DNA from: Neobacillus niacini
GTDB taxonomy: Bacteria > Bacillota > Bacilli > Bacillales > Cytobacillaceae
Direction: 5' to 3'
DNA length: 64,000 nt
Assembly: GCF_019749295.1 (NCBI RefSeq)
Contig: NZ_JACWFG010000011.1
Span: 124,001 to 188,000, forward strand
Within the stretch, counting starts at the first letter, position 1; the number at the start of each line of letters is the position of its first letter. This document shows positions 51,184-60,618 of the stretch, in pieces. A program made the position numbers and the translations under genes. The notes under the pieces were generated by a model. That model did not search any database. It was not told where the DNA came from and saw nothing but the letters and a program-made list of their open reading frames with translations.

Positions 51184-51651
51184 ATGTTTAAAAATTTATT
51201 CAAAAGTAAAAAGGTTGAAAGTGACAATTCCATTTTGCAGCCATTAGAAGGGGAAATCGTACCTCTAGATGTTGTTCCAGATCCAGTATTTTCTCAAAAG
51301 ATGATTGGTGATGGGTTTGCGGTAAATCCAACAAATGGTACAGTTGTTTCTCCTGTGGATGGAGAAGTCATTAGTGTTTTTCCAACAAAACATGCAGTTA
51401 GTGTAAAGTCTACGGATGGTAGGGAAATTTTGATACATGTGGGTCTTGAAACAGTTACTCTAAATGGTGAAGGATTTACAGCGTTTGTCAGCGATGGTCA
51501 ACGTGTCCAAAAGGGTCAAAAGCTGCTTGAAGCTGACTTTCAAACCATTAAAGACAAAGTACCTTCGATTATTACGCCTGTGATTTTCACCAACTTGGCT
51601 GAAAACGAAAAAGTCGTCATTGAAGATCAAGGAGTAAGAATTGCGAAGTAA
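51184..51651 (+). CDS. PTS glucose-family IIA component
   Basis: A 155-residue free-standing EIIA of the Glc family. The phosphorylated His is His85 in EILIHVGLETV, supported by His70 in VFPTKHAVSV; DGFAVNPTNGTVVSPVDGEV is also typical. It passes phosphate from HPr to an IIBC permease that lacks its own IIA. AAAGGCGG lies 8 nt before ATG 51184, so the longer frame from 51130 is not used. No IIBC gene is in the window. It is convergent with the GH4 enzyme gene and shares a terminator with it. Confidence 0.92.
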   Translation: MFKNLFKSKKVESDNSILQPLEGEIVPLDVVPDPVFSQKMIGDGFAVNPTNGTVVSPVDGEVISVFPTKHAVSVKSTDGREILIHVGLETVTLNGEGFTAFVSDGQRVQKGQKLLEADFQTIKDKVPSIITPVIFTNLAENEKVVIEDQGVRIAK

Positions 51652-51657
51652 AAAATA

Positions 51658-51697
51658 GGGTGTGCTTCCTCATATGGAATCACACCCTTTTTTTTTA
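51658..51697. terminator. Bidirectional terminator
   Basis: GGGTGTG (51658-51664) pairs with CACACCC (51681-51687), followed by nine T; A-rich on the other side for the minus strand. Confidence 0.85.
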
Positions 51698-53023
51698 CGC
51701 CTCTACTTTTGTGAAAAACTGAGGTAAATGTTCTTTGTGAGCTTCTAACATTTCATCTAAAATCTGCTTTGCCACAGTGTCAGATGGAACAAGCGGGTTG
51801 ATCGTCATGGCAAGTAATGCGGTGTTATAGTCACCCGTTACGGCAGCTTCTGCAGCAACACGTTCAAAGGATTTAATTTGCTGTACCAAACCTCTAACGG
51901 CAACTGGAAGATCTCCTACAGAAATAGGTTTAGGACCATCTTTTGTAATCACACTGTTTACTTCCACCGCAGAATCATCTGGAATGCTGGCAATCGCACC
52001 ATTGTTACGAGTATTTACTGGTTGAATATCTCGCTTATCATTGTAAATAGAGTTAATGAGACTGCAGGCAGCATCACTATAATAAGCTCCACCGCGTTTT
52101 TCTAGTTGAGGCGGCTTAATATCAAGGGTGGGATCCTTATATAGCTCAAACAATTCAGTTTCTAATTTTTGAACTACTTCCGCACGAGTACCTTCGGTTG
52201 CTGCTTTTTCTACTTCTTCTTGTAACATTTCATCACTTTTATAGTAATAACGGTGATAACCACATGGGATAACCCCTAAACTGCGAATGAAGTCAGGCTC
52301 CCAGGAAAGACCAGAAATATTTTTCATGGTTAGTGCATTTTCTGGATTCGCCATGGCTTCAATGACTTGATTTTGCACACTTACTCCATCTAAGAACGTA
52401 TCCAGTCCAAAAACCATGTGATTAAGGCCGGCAAAGTTGACTTGTACTCTTTCAGGTTCTACATTTAATGATTTCGCAATTCCCATCTTCATCCCAATTG
52501 GAACGTTGCATAAGCCGACAACTTTCTTTATATTGCTGTAGCGTAAGATTGCTTCGGTTACCATACCGGCAGGATTTGTAAAGTTTACAAGCCATGCCTC
52601 TGGGCAAAGCTCTTCAATATCTTTACAGATTTCAAGAATAACAGGAATGGTGCGCAGACCCTTAAATAAACCACCTGGACCATTCGTTTCTTGACCAATT
52701 ACATTGTATTTTAATGGAATTCTTTCATCCTTCGCTCGTGCTTGCAAAAGGCCAACACGGAATTGAGTGGTAACAAAGTCAGCATCCTTTAAGGCTTCTC
52801 TTCGATCTAATGTTAAATGAACCTCAATGGGAAGTCCTGCCTTTGCAACCATTCGTTTTGCGAGATTTCCAACGATTTCTAACTTATCTTTTCCTGCTTC
52901 AATATCGACTAACCATAGTTCTCTGATTGGAAGTTCATCATAACGCTTAATAAACCCTTCGATCAACTCAGGTGTGTAACTTGATCCGCCGCCAATTGTA
53001 ACAATCTTAATCCCTTTAGACAT
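51695..53023 (-). CDS. GH4 family 6-phospho-beta-glucosidase
   Basis: A 442-residue NAD+- and Mn2+-dependent hydrolase (LicH/CelF type) that splits phosphorylated beta-glucosides after PTS uptake. NAD motif IVTIGGGSSYTPELIEGF (residues 6-23); the metal ligands Cys in VVGLCNVPIG and His in FAGLNHMVFG; VNFTNPAGMVTEA near 145; GVIPCGYHRYYY near 252. GGAGG is 8 nt before the ATG. It is divergent from an RpiR regulator, which probably controls it. Confidence 0.93.
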   Translation of the reverse strand: MSKGIKIVTIGGGSSYTPELIEGFIKRYDELPIRELWLVDIEAGKDKLEIVGNLAKRMVAKAGLPIEVHLTLDRREALKDADFVTTQFRVGLLQARAKDERIPLKYNVIGQETNGPGGLFKGLRTIPVILEICKDIEELCPEAWLVNFTNPAGMVTEAILRYSNIKKVVGLCNVPIGMKMGIAKSLNVEPERVQVNFAGLNHMVFGLDTFLDGVSVQNQVIEAMANPENALTMKNISGLSWEPDFIRSLGVIPCGYHRYYYKSDEMLQEEVEKAATEGTRAEVVQKLETELFELYKDPTLDIKPPQLEKRGGAYYSDAACSLINSIYNDKRDIQPVNTRNNGAIASIPDDSAVEVNSVITKDGPKPISVGDLPVAVRGLVQQIKSFERVAAEAAVTGDYNTALLAMTINPLVPSDTVAKQILDEMLEAHKEHLPQFFTKVEA

Positions 53024-53209
53024 CTCAAAAACCTCCAGAAATATATTTTTTCAATTCCTAAGTAAATAGTAGGGGCTTAGATGTAAACCGTAAATAACTT
53101 TCCAGCATTTAGGTTTATATCACATGGAAAGGAATTTGTTGCATATGAGTAACACCCTGTTTCTTGATATATGATATGATAGTAGCATTGAATTATAGGA
53201 GGGTTCCCA

Positions 53210-53956
53210 ATGTTTTCAGGTGATGTTATTGCAACCTTCAATGAGTTAGAAACGAACTTATATGACTATATTTGTAAAAACAGTGAGAAAGTTATCTACA
53301 TGCGCATTCGCGATTTAGCAGACGAAACACATGTTTCAACTTCTACCATCCTTCGTTTTTGCAGAAAAATAAATTGCGAAGGATTTTCGGAGTTCAAGGT
53401 AAGATTAAAGCTATTTTTAGATAACAATGAAGAAACAACGATAAAAAGCAGTCAATATGCACTCTCTGATTTTATGGAGCGAACCTTAAAGGGGAATCTT
53501 GATTCTACTATCAAGGAGGCTGCTTCACTTATTGTGAAATCCGATAATCTTATTTTTATCGGGACAGGCAGTTCTGGGATATTGGCAGAGTATGGCGCAA
53601 GATATTTTTCTAGCCTTGGAAAGTTCTCGATGTATGTAAAGGATCCTTATATCCCAATCCATGCAAATTATCTCCATAATAGTACAACGATTGCCTTATC
53701 TGTCTCTGGGGAAAATAGCTTTACAATTTCGCATTTAAATCAGCTAAAACAAAAAGGCAGTAACATTATCTCTATCACCAATAATAAACATTGCACCATT
53801 GCAAGAATGGCCGATATTAATATTTCCTATTACGTGACAGAAGAATGGTATAAGAAGTCGAATATTACTACACAAATACCAGTGGTTTTCATAATAGAAG
53901 AAACCGCAAGGGAAGTACAAAAACTTTCACAACAAAAGCCGTACAGTGATCTTTAA
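53210..53956 (+). CDS. RpiR/MurR family transcriptional regulator
   Basis: A 248-residue regulator: HTH_6 domain (MRIRDLADETHVSTSTILRF near 30) and SIS domain (FIGTGSSGILAEYGARYFSS near 117; ALSVSGENSFTISHLNQLKQ near 163). It is divergent from the 6-phospho-beta-glucosidase gene with 186 bp between, so it likely senses a phosphosugar from that pathway. GGAGGG lies 7 nt before the ATG. A terminator overlaps its stop. Confidence 0.87.
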   Translation: MFSGDVIATFNELETNLYDYICKNSEKVIYMRIRDLADETHVSTSTILRFCRKINCEGFSEFKVRLKLFLDNNEETTIKSSQYALSDFMERTLKGNLDSTIKEAASLIVKSDNLIFIGTGSSGILAEYGARYFSSLGKFSMYVKDPYIPIHANYLHNSTTIALSVSGENSFTISHLNQLKQKGSNIISITNNKHCTIARMADINISYYVTEEWYKKSNITTQIPVVFIIEETAREVQKLSQQKPYSDL

Positions 53957-53973
53957 CTCGTACGGCTTTTTTT
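53934..53973 (+). terminator. Terminator of the RpiR gene
   Basis: AAAAGCCGTAC (53934-53944) pairs with GTACGGCTTTT (53960-53970) and T run; it overlaps the last codons. Confidence 0.9.
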
Positions 53974-54010
53974 ATTGCACCTACCTAAAAAAAAGAGACA
54001 TAATCCAAAA

Positions 54011-54024
54011 AAATAGCGCTTTCA
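54011..54024. promoter_or_regulatory. cre-like site upstream of the GH78-like gene
   Basis: Read on the minus strand, TGAAAGCGCTATTT agrees with the cre consensus at 12 of 14. It lies 56 nt before the ATG at 54080. An A-rich ATCCAAAAAAAT at 54003-54014 overlaps it and resembles the repeats before the sugar-binding protein gene at 60619. Confidence 0.5.
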
Positions 54025-54079
54025 TTCTACATTTAATTAACGTAAACTATGGCTAAACTAAAAAGTTGGGGTTAATGAT

Positions 54080-55648
54080 ATGAGCATTCAAAAATTGGAA
54101 AATCATGTGATTGTAAGAAATGAACCACTTATCGAACTAGCTGAAAAGTTAAAAACGGAACTTCACGAAACGATTGTGAAGCCAACTGCTATTGTAGAAA
54201 TAAAAAGTGATAAAGAAGTGATTCATGGCTGGAGGGCAGAGTATGCGGCACCTGCATCTATTCTATCAGAATATGAATATAGCAAAGAGGATTCATTTAT
54301 CCTTGATTTTGGAGATCACCAGGTAGGTTATCTCTCTGTTACTATTAGGCCAGCGGGAAGTCCGCCAGATGCACCGCTAAAATTGAAGCTGACAATTGGT
54401 GAAATGCCAGTTGAAATGGCTGAACCCTTTGAAAACTACGATGGTTGGCTCAGCAGCTCATGGCTTCAGGAAGAAACAATTTTTGTGGATGTATTGCCAG
54501 CTGTGATTAAATTACCCCGCAGGTACAGCTTTAGGTACGTGAAATTTGAGGTAATAGATACTTCGCCAAAATATCGTGTTGTCTTTGAAAATATAGAATG
54601 CAGAGCAGTGACCTCCGCAAATAATAAAAATGTACAGACCCGTGCCCACAAAGATGATCTCCTTCAAAAAATGGACGAGATTAGCATTAAAACACTTGCA
54701 GATTGCATGCAGGACGTATTTGAAGACGGACCGAAACGAGATCGCAGACTCTGGCTAGGCGATTTACGGCTGCAAGCATTAGCAAACTATGAAACATTCA
54801 AAAATTATGATTTAGTCAAACGGTGTCTTTACTTATTTGCAGGTGTTCCGGATGTAAAAGGAAGGGTTGCGGCAAATATCTTTGTTGCACCAACATTGAT
54901 GGCAGATGATACCTATCTATTCGACTATTCCTTGTTCTTTGTTTCAACATTACATGATTACTATTATTCAACAAGCGATTTAGAGGCTTTAAAGGACTTA
55001 TGGCCAACAGCCTATCGCCAGATTGAACTTGCGCTGGAACGTTTAGATGATCATCATATAGTAAAAGATTCTACCGATTGGTGGTCATTTATCGATTGGC
55101 AGGAAGGGTTAAACAAACAAACACCTTCACAAGCTGTGTTAATTTATTCATTGAAACAGGCAATTCGACTTGGTAAAGAATTAAATGCACCTGAAACAGA
55201 TAGGTTGGAAGAATGTTTACCAGAAATAATAGAAGCCACAAAAAAGTATTTATGGGATGAAACCTTGCAATTTTTTATTAGCGGCGGTGATTGCCAAGTG
55301 TCTTGGGCAAGCCAGATTTGGATGGTACTTGCAGGTATTTTAACTAAGGAAGAAAATCAAAATCTGATAACCCGGCTGATTAAAGAAAATCCAGAGGTTG
55401 GAATTGCTACTCCTTATATGTACCATCATCTAGTAGAAGCACTTATCGTTTCAGGAGAAAAAGAGCTTGCGATTTCAGAAATGAAAGCCTACTGGGGTGG
55501 GATGATCCAGGATGGTGCGGATACGTTCTGGGAACTATATAATCCACAAAATAAAGAATTTTCACCATATGGCAGCCATTTAATAAATAGCTATTGCCAT
55601 GCATGGAGCTGTACACCAACTTATTTAATTAGAAAGTACCACCTTTAA
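54080..55648 (+). CDS. GH78-like (alpha/alpha)6-barrel glycoside hydrolase
   Basis: A 522-residue intracellular protein related to the catalytic core of bacterial alpha-L-rhamnosidases. A beta-sandwich fills residues 60-180, then the barrel begins with the diagnostic DGPKRDRRLWLGD (216-228), equivalent to the GH78 segment that carries catalytic acids; here Asp216, Asp221 and Asp228 are candidates. It is shorter than usual GH78 enzymes (about 900-1000), lacking accessory modules. No signal peptide, so it would act on imported oligosaccharides. It lies just before a YesMN system and ABC sugar transporter. Confidence 0.75.
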   Translation: MSIQKLENHVIVRNEPLIELAEKLKTELHETIVKPTAIVEIKSDKEVIHGWRAEYAAPASILSEYEYSKEDSFILDFGDHQVGYLSVTIRPAGSPPDAPLKLKLTIGEMPVEMAEPFENYDGWLSSSWLQEETIFVDVLPAVIKLPRRYSFRYVKFEVIDTSPKYRVVFENIECRAVTSANNKNVQTRAHKDDLLQKMDEISIKTLADCMQDVFEDGPKRDRRLWLGDLRLQALANYETFKNYDLVKRCLYLFAGVPDVKGRVAANIFVAPTLMADDTYLFDYSLFFVSTLHDYYYSTSDLEALKDLWPTAYRQIELALERLDDHHIVKDSTDWWSFIDWQEGLNKQTPSQAVLIYSLKQAIRLGKELNAPETDRLEECLPEIIEATKKYLWDETLQFFISGGDCQVSWASQIWMVLAGILTKEENQNLITRLIKENPEVGIATPYMYHHLVEALIVSGEKELAISEMKAYWGGMIQDGADTFWELYNPQNKEFSPYGSHLINSYCHAWSCTPTYLIRKYHL

Positions 55649-55673
55649 GAAAAGTTAATCCAGTAAGATGCAG

Positions 55674-55702
55674 CAGCCCTTGCTTTAAATGCAAGGGCTG
55701 TA
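55674..55702 (+). terminator. Hairpin after the GH78-like gene
   Basis: CAGCCCTTGC (55674-55683) pairs perfectly with GCAAGGGCTG (55691-55700). The tail is only moderately T-rich. Confidence 0.65.
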
Positions 55703-55781
55703 AATAATTCGTAATTTTTATATAGAAATCCTCTGTATTACAGTTTATGATGACTATATTAATGTAATAAGGCGGTCAATT

Positions 55782-57554
55782 ATGAGATTAATAATCAGAA
55801 GAGTCAGAAAGCATCTCCGCAATGACAAAATTAGGTATAAATACTTTTTAATTATGATCTGCCTTTCCATTTTACCACTTGTATTGCTAGGCTTTATTTC
55901 TTTTAATATCGCAAAAAATACACTTGTTCAAAATCAATTAGAAACTACGGGAAATAATCTTCGGACATCCAGTGAAGTGACGGATTTATTATTTCGAAAT
56001 ATTATTAATATGGAACGTGTCATTTCATGGAGTAATAGTGTTCGCGAAGAATTGATCGACAGCGCGGCTTTTTCCGAAGTGGGGAAAAATGTTTTGGATG
56101 AGAACACAACGAAAAGAATGCAGGATTTAATATCCAGCTATTTTATTGATACACAAGATATTGATTCGGTTTGTTTATTTGACGTTTATTTTCGCCCAGT
56201 TTGTTATGGAAATGATAAGAGTATTGGCAAGTACCATTCAAGTAAAATATACAGTGATATTTCTAAAACCGATTGGTATAGGAAAAGTGTAAGTACTCAA
56301 GGAAGGCCCATTTTTTTGAGTTATAATGTCCTCGCCAATAATGAGGATGATACGACGTTTTCTTCCGTTAAACTATTACGCGATCCGCGAAATGTTTTTG
56401 AAACGAAGCAAATTGGCTTATTAGTGGTTAATATCAAAAAGTCAATGTTTTCAAGAGTGTTAAAGGATGATAGTGATAGTGTAATAGCTGTGATTGATTC
56501 GACCAGGGATGGGGGGAATACAGTTTTTAGTAATCCATCTGACTTAAATAACGAGATTAGTGATGGGAAGAATACCTTATCCAGTTTTGAAACATTAAAA
56601 AGTAAAGGGTATCTTGTCAGCAGCTATACCAATCAAACAACGGACTGGACGTTAACCTATATTACAAAAGAGAAGGACCTTTTAAAACAGTCTAATAAAA
56701 TTGGAATCATAACAGCCAGTATAGCTGCTATTATTGCGTTAATCGCTTTAATGACTTCTTATATTCTTTCTGGAAAAGTTGCCCGGCCGTGGCTGCAATT
56801 AAAGAAGATGACAATTGACTGGGCCAAGGGGCTGTGGGGTTCTGGAGGGAATAATGAAACTGATACAATTGGAGCAATCGGAGAAACCTTCCAAAGAATA
56901 ACGGTTGAAAATATGGAGTTAAATGAGAAGCTGGTCCATTCACAGTTAAAAGAGAGAGAAGCAGAACTTCGTGCCTTGCAGGCACAAATTAAACCCCACT
57001 TTTTATACAATACGCTGGACTCTATTTATTGGATGGCAATCTTGCAGAAAAATCAGGATATTGCAGAAATTGCAGTTGCCTTATCTGAAACCTTTAAATT
57101 AAGTTTAAATAAAGGTGAAGATTTGATACCAATCGCAAAGGAATTGGAGCATATTCACCACTATTTAACGATTCAAAATTTCCGATATCAAAACCGTTTT
57201 CACTATATTGAGGATGTTGAACCGGAATTACTAGACAAACCAATCCTTAAACTGCTGCTGCAGCCGTTTGTGGAAAATGCCATCTATCACGGATTAGAGC
57301 CTAAATGCGGAGAAGGAACCATCGAGTTAAAAGGACTAATAGAAGGTGAATGGATTATTTTCACCATATGTGATGATGGGGTTGGAATTGAGGATTTGAG
57401 TGCTACTGAGAGCGGTTATGGCCTTAAAAATGTTCGTGAAAGATTGATGTTATTATATGGACAAGACAGTACACTTACCTTATCAAGTAAGGTGAACGAA
57501 GGAACCTGCATAGAAATCAGGTTTCGGGAAGCTAAGGAGGAGAAGCAATGTTAA
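55782..57554 (+). CDS. Sensor histidine kinase, YesM family
   Basis: A 590-residue kinase with TM1 at about 22-45, a long extracellular Cache-type sensor (46-300), TM2 at about 305-325, a HAMP-like linker, then a His_kinase domain with ALQAQIKPHFLYNTLDSIYWM (near 405; the His of PHFLYNTLD is phosphorylated) and HATPase_c (PFVENAIYHGL, DDGVGI, GYGLKNVRERL). The family senses extracellular sugars or polymer fragments and phosphorylates a YesN-type regulator, whose gene overlaps this one by 7 nt. Confidence 0.93.
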   Translation: MRLIIRRVRKHLRNDKIRYKYFLIMICLSILPLVLLGFISFNIAKNTLVQNQLETTGNNLRTSSEVTDLLFRNIINMERVISWSNSVREELIDSAAFSEVGKNVLDENTTKRMQDLISSYFIDTQDIDSVCLFDVYFRPVCYGNDKSIGKYHSSKIYSDISKTDWYRKSVSTQGRPIFLSYNVLANNEDDTTFSSVKLLRDPRNVFETKQIGLLVVNIKKSMFSRVLKDDSDSVIAVIDSTRDGGNTVFSNPSDLNNEISDGKNTLSSFETLKSKGYLVSSYTNQTTDWTLTYITKEKDLLKQSNKIGIITASIAAIIALIALMTSYILSGKVARPWLQLKKMTIDWAKGLWGSGGNNETDTIGAIGETFQRITVENMELNEKLVHSQLKEREAELRALQAQIKPHFLYNTLDSIYWMAILQKNQDIAEIAVALSETFKLSLNKGEDLIPIAKELEHIHHYLTIQNFRYQNRFHYIEDVEPELLDKPILKLLLQPFVENAIYHGLEPKCGEGTIELKGLIEGEWIIFTICDDGVGIEDLSATESGYGLKNVRERLMLLYGQDSTLTLSSKVNEGTCIEIRFREAKEEKQC

Positions 57555-59035
57555 AGGCAGTTATTTTTGATGATGAATACATTGTCCTTCAAGGCCTAGA
57601 GATGATGATCGATTGGTCAAAATACGGGATTGAATTAGTCGGCACTGCGACAAATGGGTTTGCTGCCATTGATTTAGTTGAAACCCATTCACCTGATATT
57701 GTTTTTACAGATATTCGAATGCCTGGATTGGATGGCTTACAGGTGGTTGAGAAAATTCTTGCGGCTGCTCCTGAAATTATTTGTATCGTTTTTAGCGGAT
57801 TCAATGAGTTCGAATATGTAAAAAAGGCACTGAAGCTTGGAGTATCAGACTATCTGGAGAAGCCGATCACGATTCCGATGATGGAAGAAACATTAAAAAA
57901 AACACTTGAAAAAATACAAGAGCAGAAAAAGGTTATGACTCTTAAGGAAAATTTGGAGGATAGTCGAAACGTTCTGGTTGAAAAAGCAACATTGGATTTA
58001 CTTCTTCAAGGTGAGGAGGCATTGCCAAGGTGGCGGGATAGCTTTGGAGAAGAAATAGAGGAAATAGTCGGGGTAACAGTACTGGCTCTTTCCGAAAAAA
58101 TTCAAGAAATACCAACTCACTCCTCCTATTTTTCACTATATCTTCGAAATGGGAAAGAACATTTACTTGTCATTTTTCATTTTCAAGAAGATAGTTCAGA
58201 GCTTTTAAAGGAATTATTATATATACCTTGTCAAAATGGTATCACAGTTGGTTCCGGACGGACCTATCCAAAACTAACCGATGCAGGCAGGAGCTATAAA
58301 GAAGCACAGCAAGCATTAAGGTATGGGCAGTTTATGGAACAAGGAGAATGGACGCGATTTGAGGAAATTGGAGAAAATCCCAATATTCCAGGTGATTTAT
58401 CAGAACAAGAAGAAGCAATTATTTTCTATTTACGGACGGGAGATAAATCAGGTTTGTTCCGGCAGCTTAATGAATTTATTAACAAAGTCCAAGCCCAAAG
58501 GTTAAATCCTGATGTAATTGAACGAGAAATTCTAAAGCTGATCTATCTGGGAATGGAAGTAGCAAAGGAGACTGGGGAAGATGTATCAACCATTACCCAG
58601 GGAAATTACCTGCCGCATATTGAAATTAGAATGCTGAATACAAAAGAGAAAATGTTCAGCTGGCTTAAAGATCAAATGGAAATGATTATAGAATGGTTCC
58701 TGCAGATTCGACGTGATAAAAAGCATGATGCTGTAGAGAAAGCTAGTAAATATATAGAAAAGAATCTCTCAAATGATTTGACTCTACAGGAAGTTGCGGA
58801 GTATGTTGGGATGAATCCTACCTATTTTAGTCTCCTTTTTAAGGAGGAAATGAAACTTTCCTATATTAAATATTTAACAAAGCTTCGAATGGAGCGGGCT
58901 AAGATACTTTTACGCGAAGGGTATAAAGTTGCAGATGTGAGTGAAAAGGTAGGTTATCATACCTATCGTCATTTTTCTGAGTTATTTAAGAAACAGGTTG
59001 GAGTGAACCCGGGTCAATATCGAGATTCCTTTTAA
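57548..59035 (+). CDS. AraC-type response regulator, YesN family
   Basis: A 495-residue regulator: receiver domain 1-120 (DDE near 9; phospho-Asp in DIVFTDIRMPGLDG near 55; Lys in YLEKPI near 104), a long helical middle region, and a C-terminal AraC double HTH (LTLQEVAEYVGMNPTYFSLL near 415; VADVSEKVGYHTYRHFSELF near 463). It is expected to activate the sugar ABC transporter genes that follow; direct repeats before the gene at 60619 are candidate sites. Confidence 0.93.
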   Translation: MLKAVIFDDEYIVLQGLEMMIDWSKYGIELVGTATNGFAAIDLVETHSPDIVFTDIRMPGLDGLQVVEKILAAAPEIICIVFSGFNEFEYVKKALKLGVSDYLEKPITIPMMEETLKKTLEKIQEQKKVMTLKENLEDSRNVLVEKATLDLLLQGEEALPRWRDSFGEEIEEIVGVTVLALSEKIQEIPTHSSYFSLYLRNGKEHLLVIFHFQEDSSELLKELLYIPCQNGITVGSGRTYPKLTDAGRSYKEAQQALRYGQFMEQGEWTRFEEIGENPNIPGDLSEQEEAIIFYLRTGDKSGLFRQLNEFINKVQAQRLNPDVIEREILKLIYLGMEVAKETGEDVSTITQGNYLPHIEIRMLNTKEKMFSWLKDQMEMIIEWFLQIRRDKKHDAVEKASKYIEKNLSNDLTLQEVAEYVGMNPTYFSLLFKEEMKLSYIKYLTKLRMERAKILLREGYKVADVSEKVGYHTYRHFSELFKKQVGVNPGQYRDSF

Positions 59036-59091
59036 TACTCATTCACTGAATACATCTAAAGAAATTTGATTAGAAAGAAGCGGGAATCTGT

Positions 59092-60402
59092 ATGTTGAAC
59101 AAAAGAAAAATACTGGCAGGATTTGTTCATATAGGACTATTTTTAACTATTGTGACAGGCTGCGGCAGGAATGATGGAAGAATTATTAATCATTCAGACA
59201 CCAATGAGGTTACCGTAACGATTCTTTTTGATAGTCAAATCGAACAGGATGGAATTCGAGCCGTTGCAGCTGATATAGAAAAAAAGTATAACATTAAAAC
59301 CGAAATAGAAACACGTCCAACTGGTGTAGAAGGCCATGAGATAATAAAAACTAGATTAGCAACAGGTGATATGACTGATTTAGTTTTTTACAATTCCGGT
59401 TCCCTTGTACAAGCCTTAAACCCGGAAGAGAACTTTGTTGATTTAAAAAATGAACCATTTATGAAGGATGTATTAGAACCCTTTAAGAAATCGGTTATGG
59501 TTAATGGCAAGGTATTCGGGGCCCCTGTAGGTAATGCTTTTGCCGGGGGGTGGCTGTATAATAAAAAGGTTTACAAAGAGTTGGGGTTATCCATTCCGAA
59601 AACATGGAATGAATTGATGGCAAATAGCGAAAAGATTAAGGGTGCTGGTAAAACAGCGGTTATTGGTACGTATAAGGAACAGTGGACATCACAGCTAATT
59701 GTCCTCGCAGATAACCACAATGTTATCGCCGAATATCCAACATTTGCAGAGGATCTAACCTCTCATAAAGTTAATATCGCTACAACACCTACAGCATTAA
59801 GAAGCTTTGAAAAATTATCCGAAGTGTATCAAAAGGGTTATTTAAATAGCGATTTTCAATCAGCAAGCATTAATGATGGATTAAAAATGTTAGCAGAAGG
59901 TACCGGGGTGCAGTATCCTTATATGTCAAAGGGGCTTATGGAAATTGCTAAACAATATCCCGATCAAATGAATGATATCGGATTTTTCCCACAGCCTGGA
60001 GACAACCCTGATAGTAATGGATTGACAATCTTTATGCCAGCCGCCATTTATGTTAATAAGAATACTCAAAATTTAGAAGCAGCAAAAAAATGGGTAGAAT
60101 ACTTTATCTCTCCCGAAGGAGTAAAAACATATCAAGCGAACAAGACTCCTATTGGACCATTACCCCTAAAAGGGGTAAATGTTCCAGATCATGTCATGCC
60201 AGCTGTGAAGGATATTCTAACCTATTTTGAATCAGAAAAAGTCACACCAGCACTAGAGTTTCTTAGTCCTTTAAAAGGACCTAATTTACCACAAATTACT
60301 ACAAAAGTAGGCAGTGGTACTATCTCAGCACAACAAGGTGCACAATTATATGATCAAGACCTTGAAATACAAGCAAAACAACTTGGCCTAAAAGGCTGGT
60401 AA
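59092..60402 (+). CDS. ABC sugar-binding lipoprotein (family 1), paralogue 1
   Basis: A 436-residue extracellular solute-binding protein. Lipoprotein signal: hydrophobic stretch to lipobox V-T-G-C (Cys24). The SBP_bac_1 fold is evident from EIETRPTGVEGHEIIKTRLA near 76, GGWLYNKKVYKELGLSIPKT near 151 and KWVEYFISPEGVKTY near 338. The next gene encodes a closely similar protein, so this is a tandem duplication. It lies 56 nt after yesN and is followed by its own terminator, so it may be cotranscribed with the two-component genes and act as an inducer-level receptor. Confidence 0.92.
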   Translation: MLNKRKILAGFVHIGLFLTIVTGCGRNDGRIINHSDTNEVTVTILFDSQIEQDGIRAVAADIEKKYNIKTEIETRPTGVEGHEIIKTRLATGDMTDLVFYNSGSLVQALNPEENFVDLKNEPFMKDVLEPFKKSVMVNGKVFGAPVGNAFAGGWLYNKKVYKELGLSIPKTWNELMANSEKIKGAGKTAVIGTYKEQWTSQLIVLADNHNVIAEYPTFAEDLTSHKVNIATTPTALRSFEKLSEVYQKGYLNSDFQSASINDGLKMLAEGTGVQYPYMSKGLMEIAKQYPDQMNDIGFFPQPGDNPDSNGLTIFMPAAIYVNKNTQNLEAAKKWVEYFISPEGVKTYQANKTPIGPLPLKGVNVPDHVMPAVKDILTYFESEKVTPALEFLSPLKGPNLPQITTKVGSGTISAQQGAQLYDQDLEIQAKQLGLKGW

Positions 60403-60422
60403 CTGATGACAATATATACAGT

Positions 60423-60472
60423 GATAGTCTTTCTTTCATTAATACATGAGAGAAGGCTATTTTTTTTATAAA
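60423..60472 (+). terminator. Terminator between the two binding-protein genes
   Basis: ATAGTCTTTCT pairs imperfectly with AGAAGGCTAT and is followed by eight T. Confidence 0.65.
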
Positions 60473-60489
60473 AAAATAACTTGGCCATG

Positions 60490-60555
60490 ATTCCAAAAAA
60501 TACGGACGTATTCCAAAAAATGTGTCACTTAATAATTTTTGTGAAAGCGCTTAAA
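60490..60555 (+). promoter_or_regulatory. Direct repeats and cre before the second binding-protein gene
   Basis: ATTCCAAAAAAT occurs at 60490-60501 and 60510-60521, exactly 20 bp apart, as expected for an AraC-type activator such as the adjacent YesN protein. A candidate -10 TAAAAT is at 60552-60557 with no good -35, fitting activator dependence. TGAAAGCGCTTAAA at 60542-60555 matches the cre consensus at 13 of 14 and overlaps that -10. Confidence 0.7.
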
Positions 60556-60618
60556 ATTAAAGTATCACCTAGAAGGTCACAGTAGTTTAGAGTAGACATT
60601 TTAAGAGGGGGAAATAAC

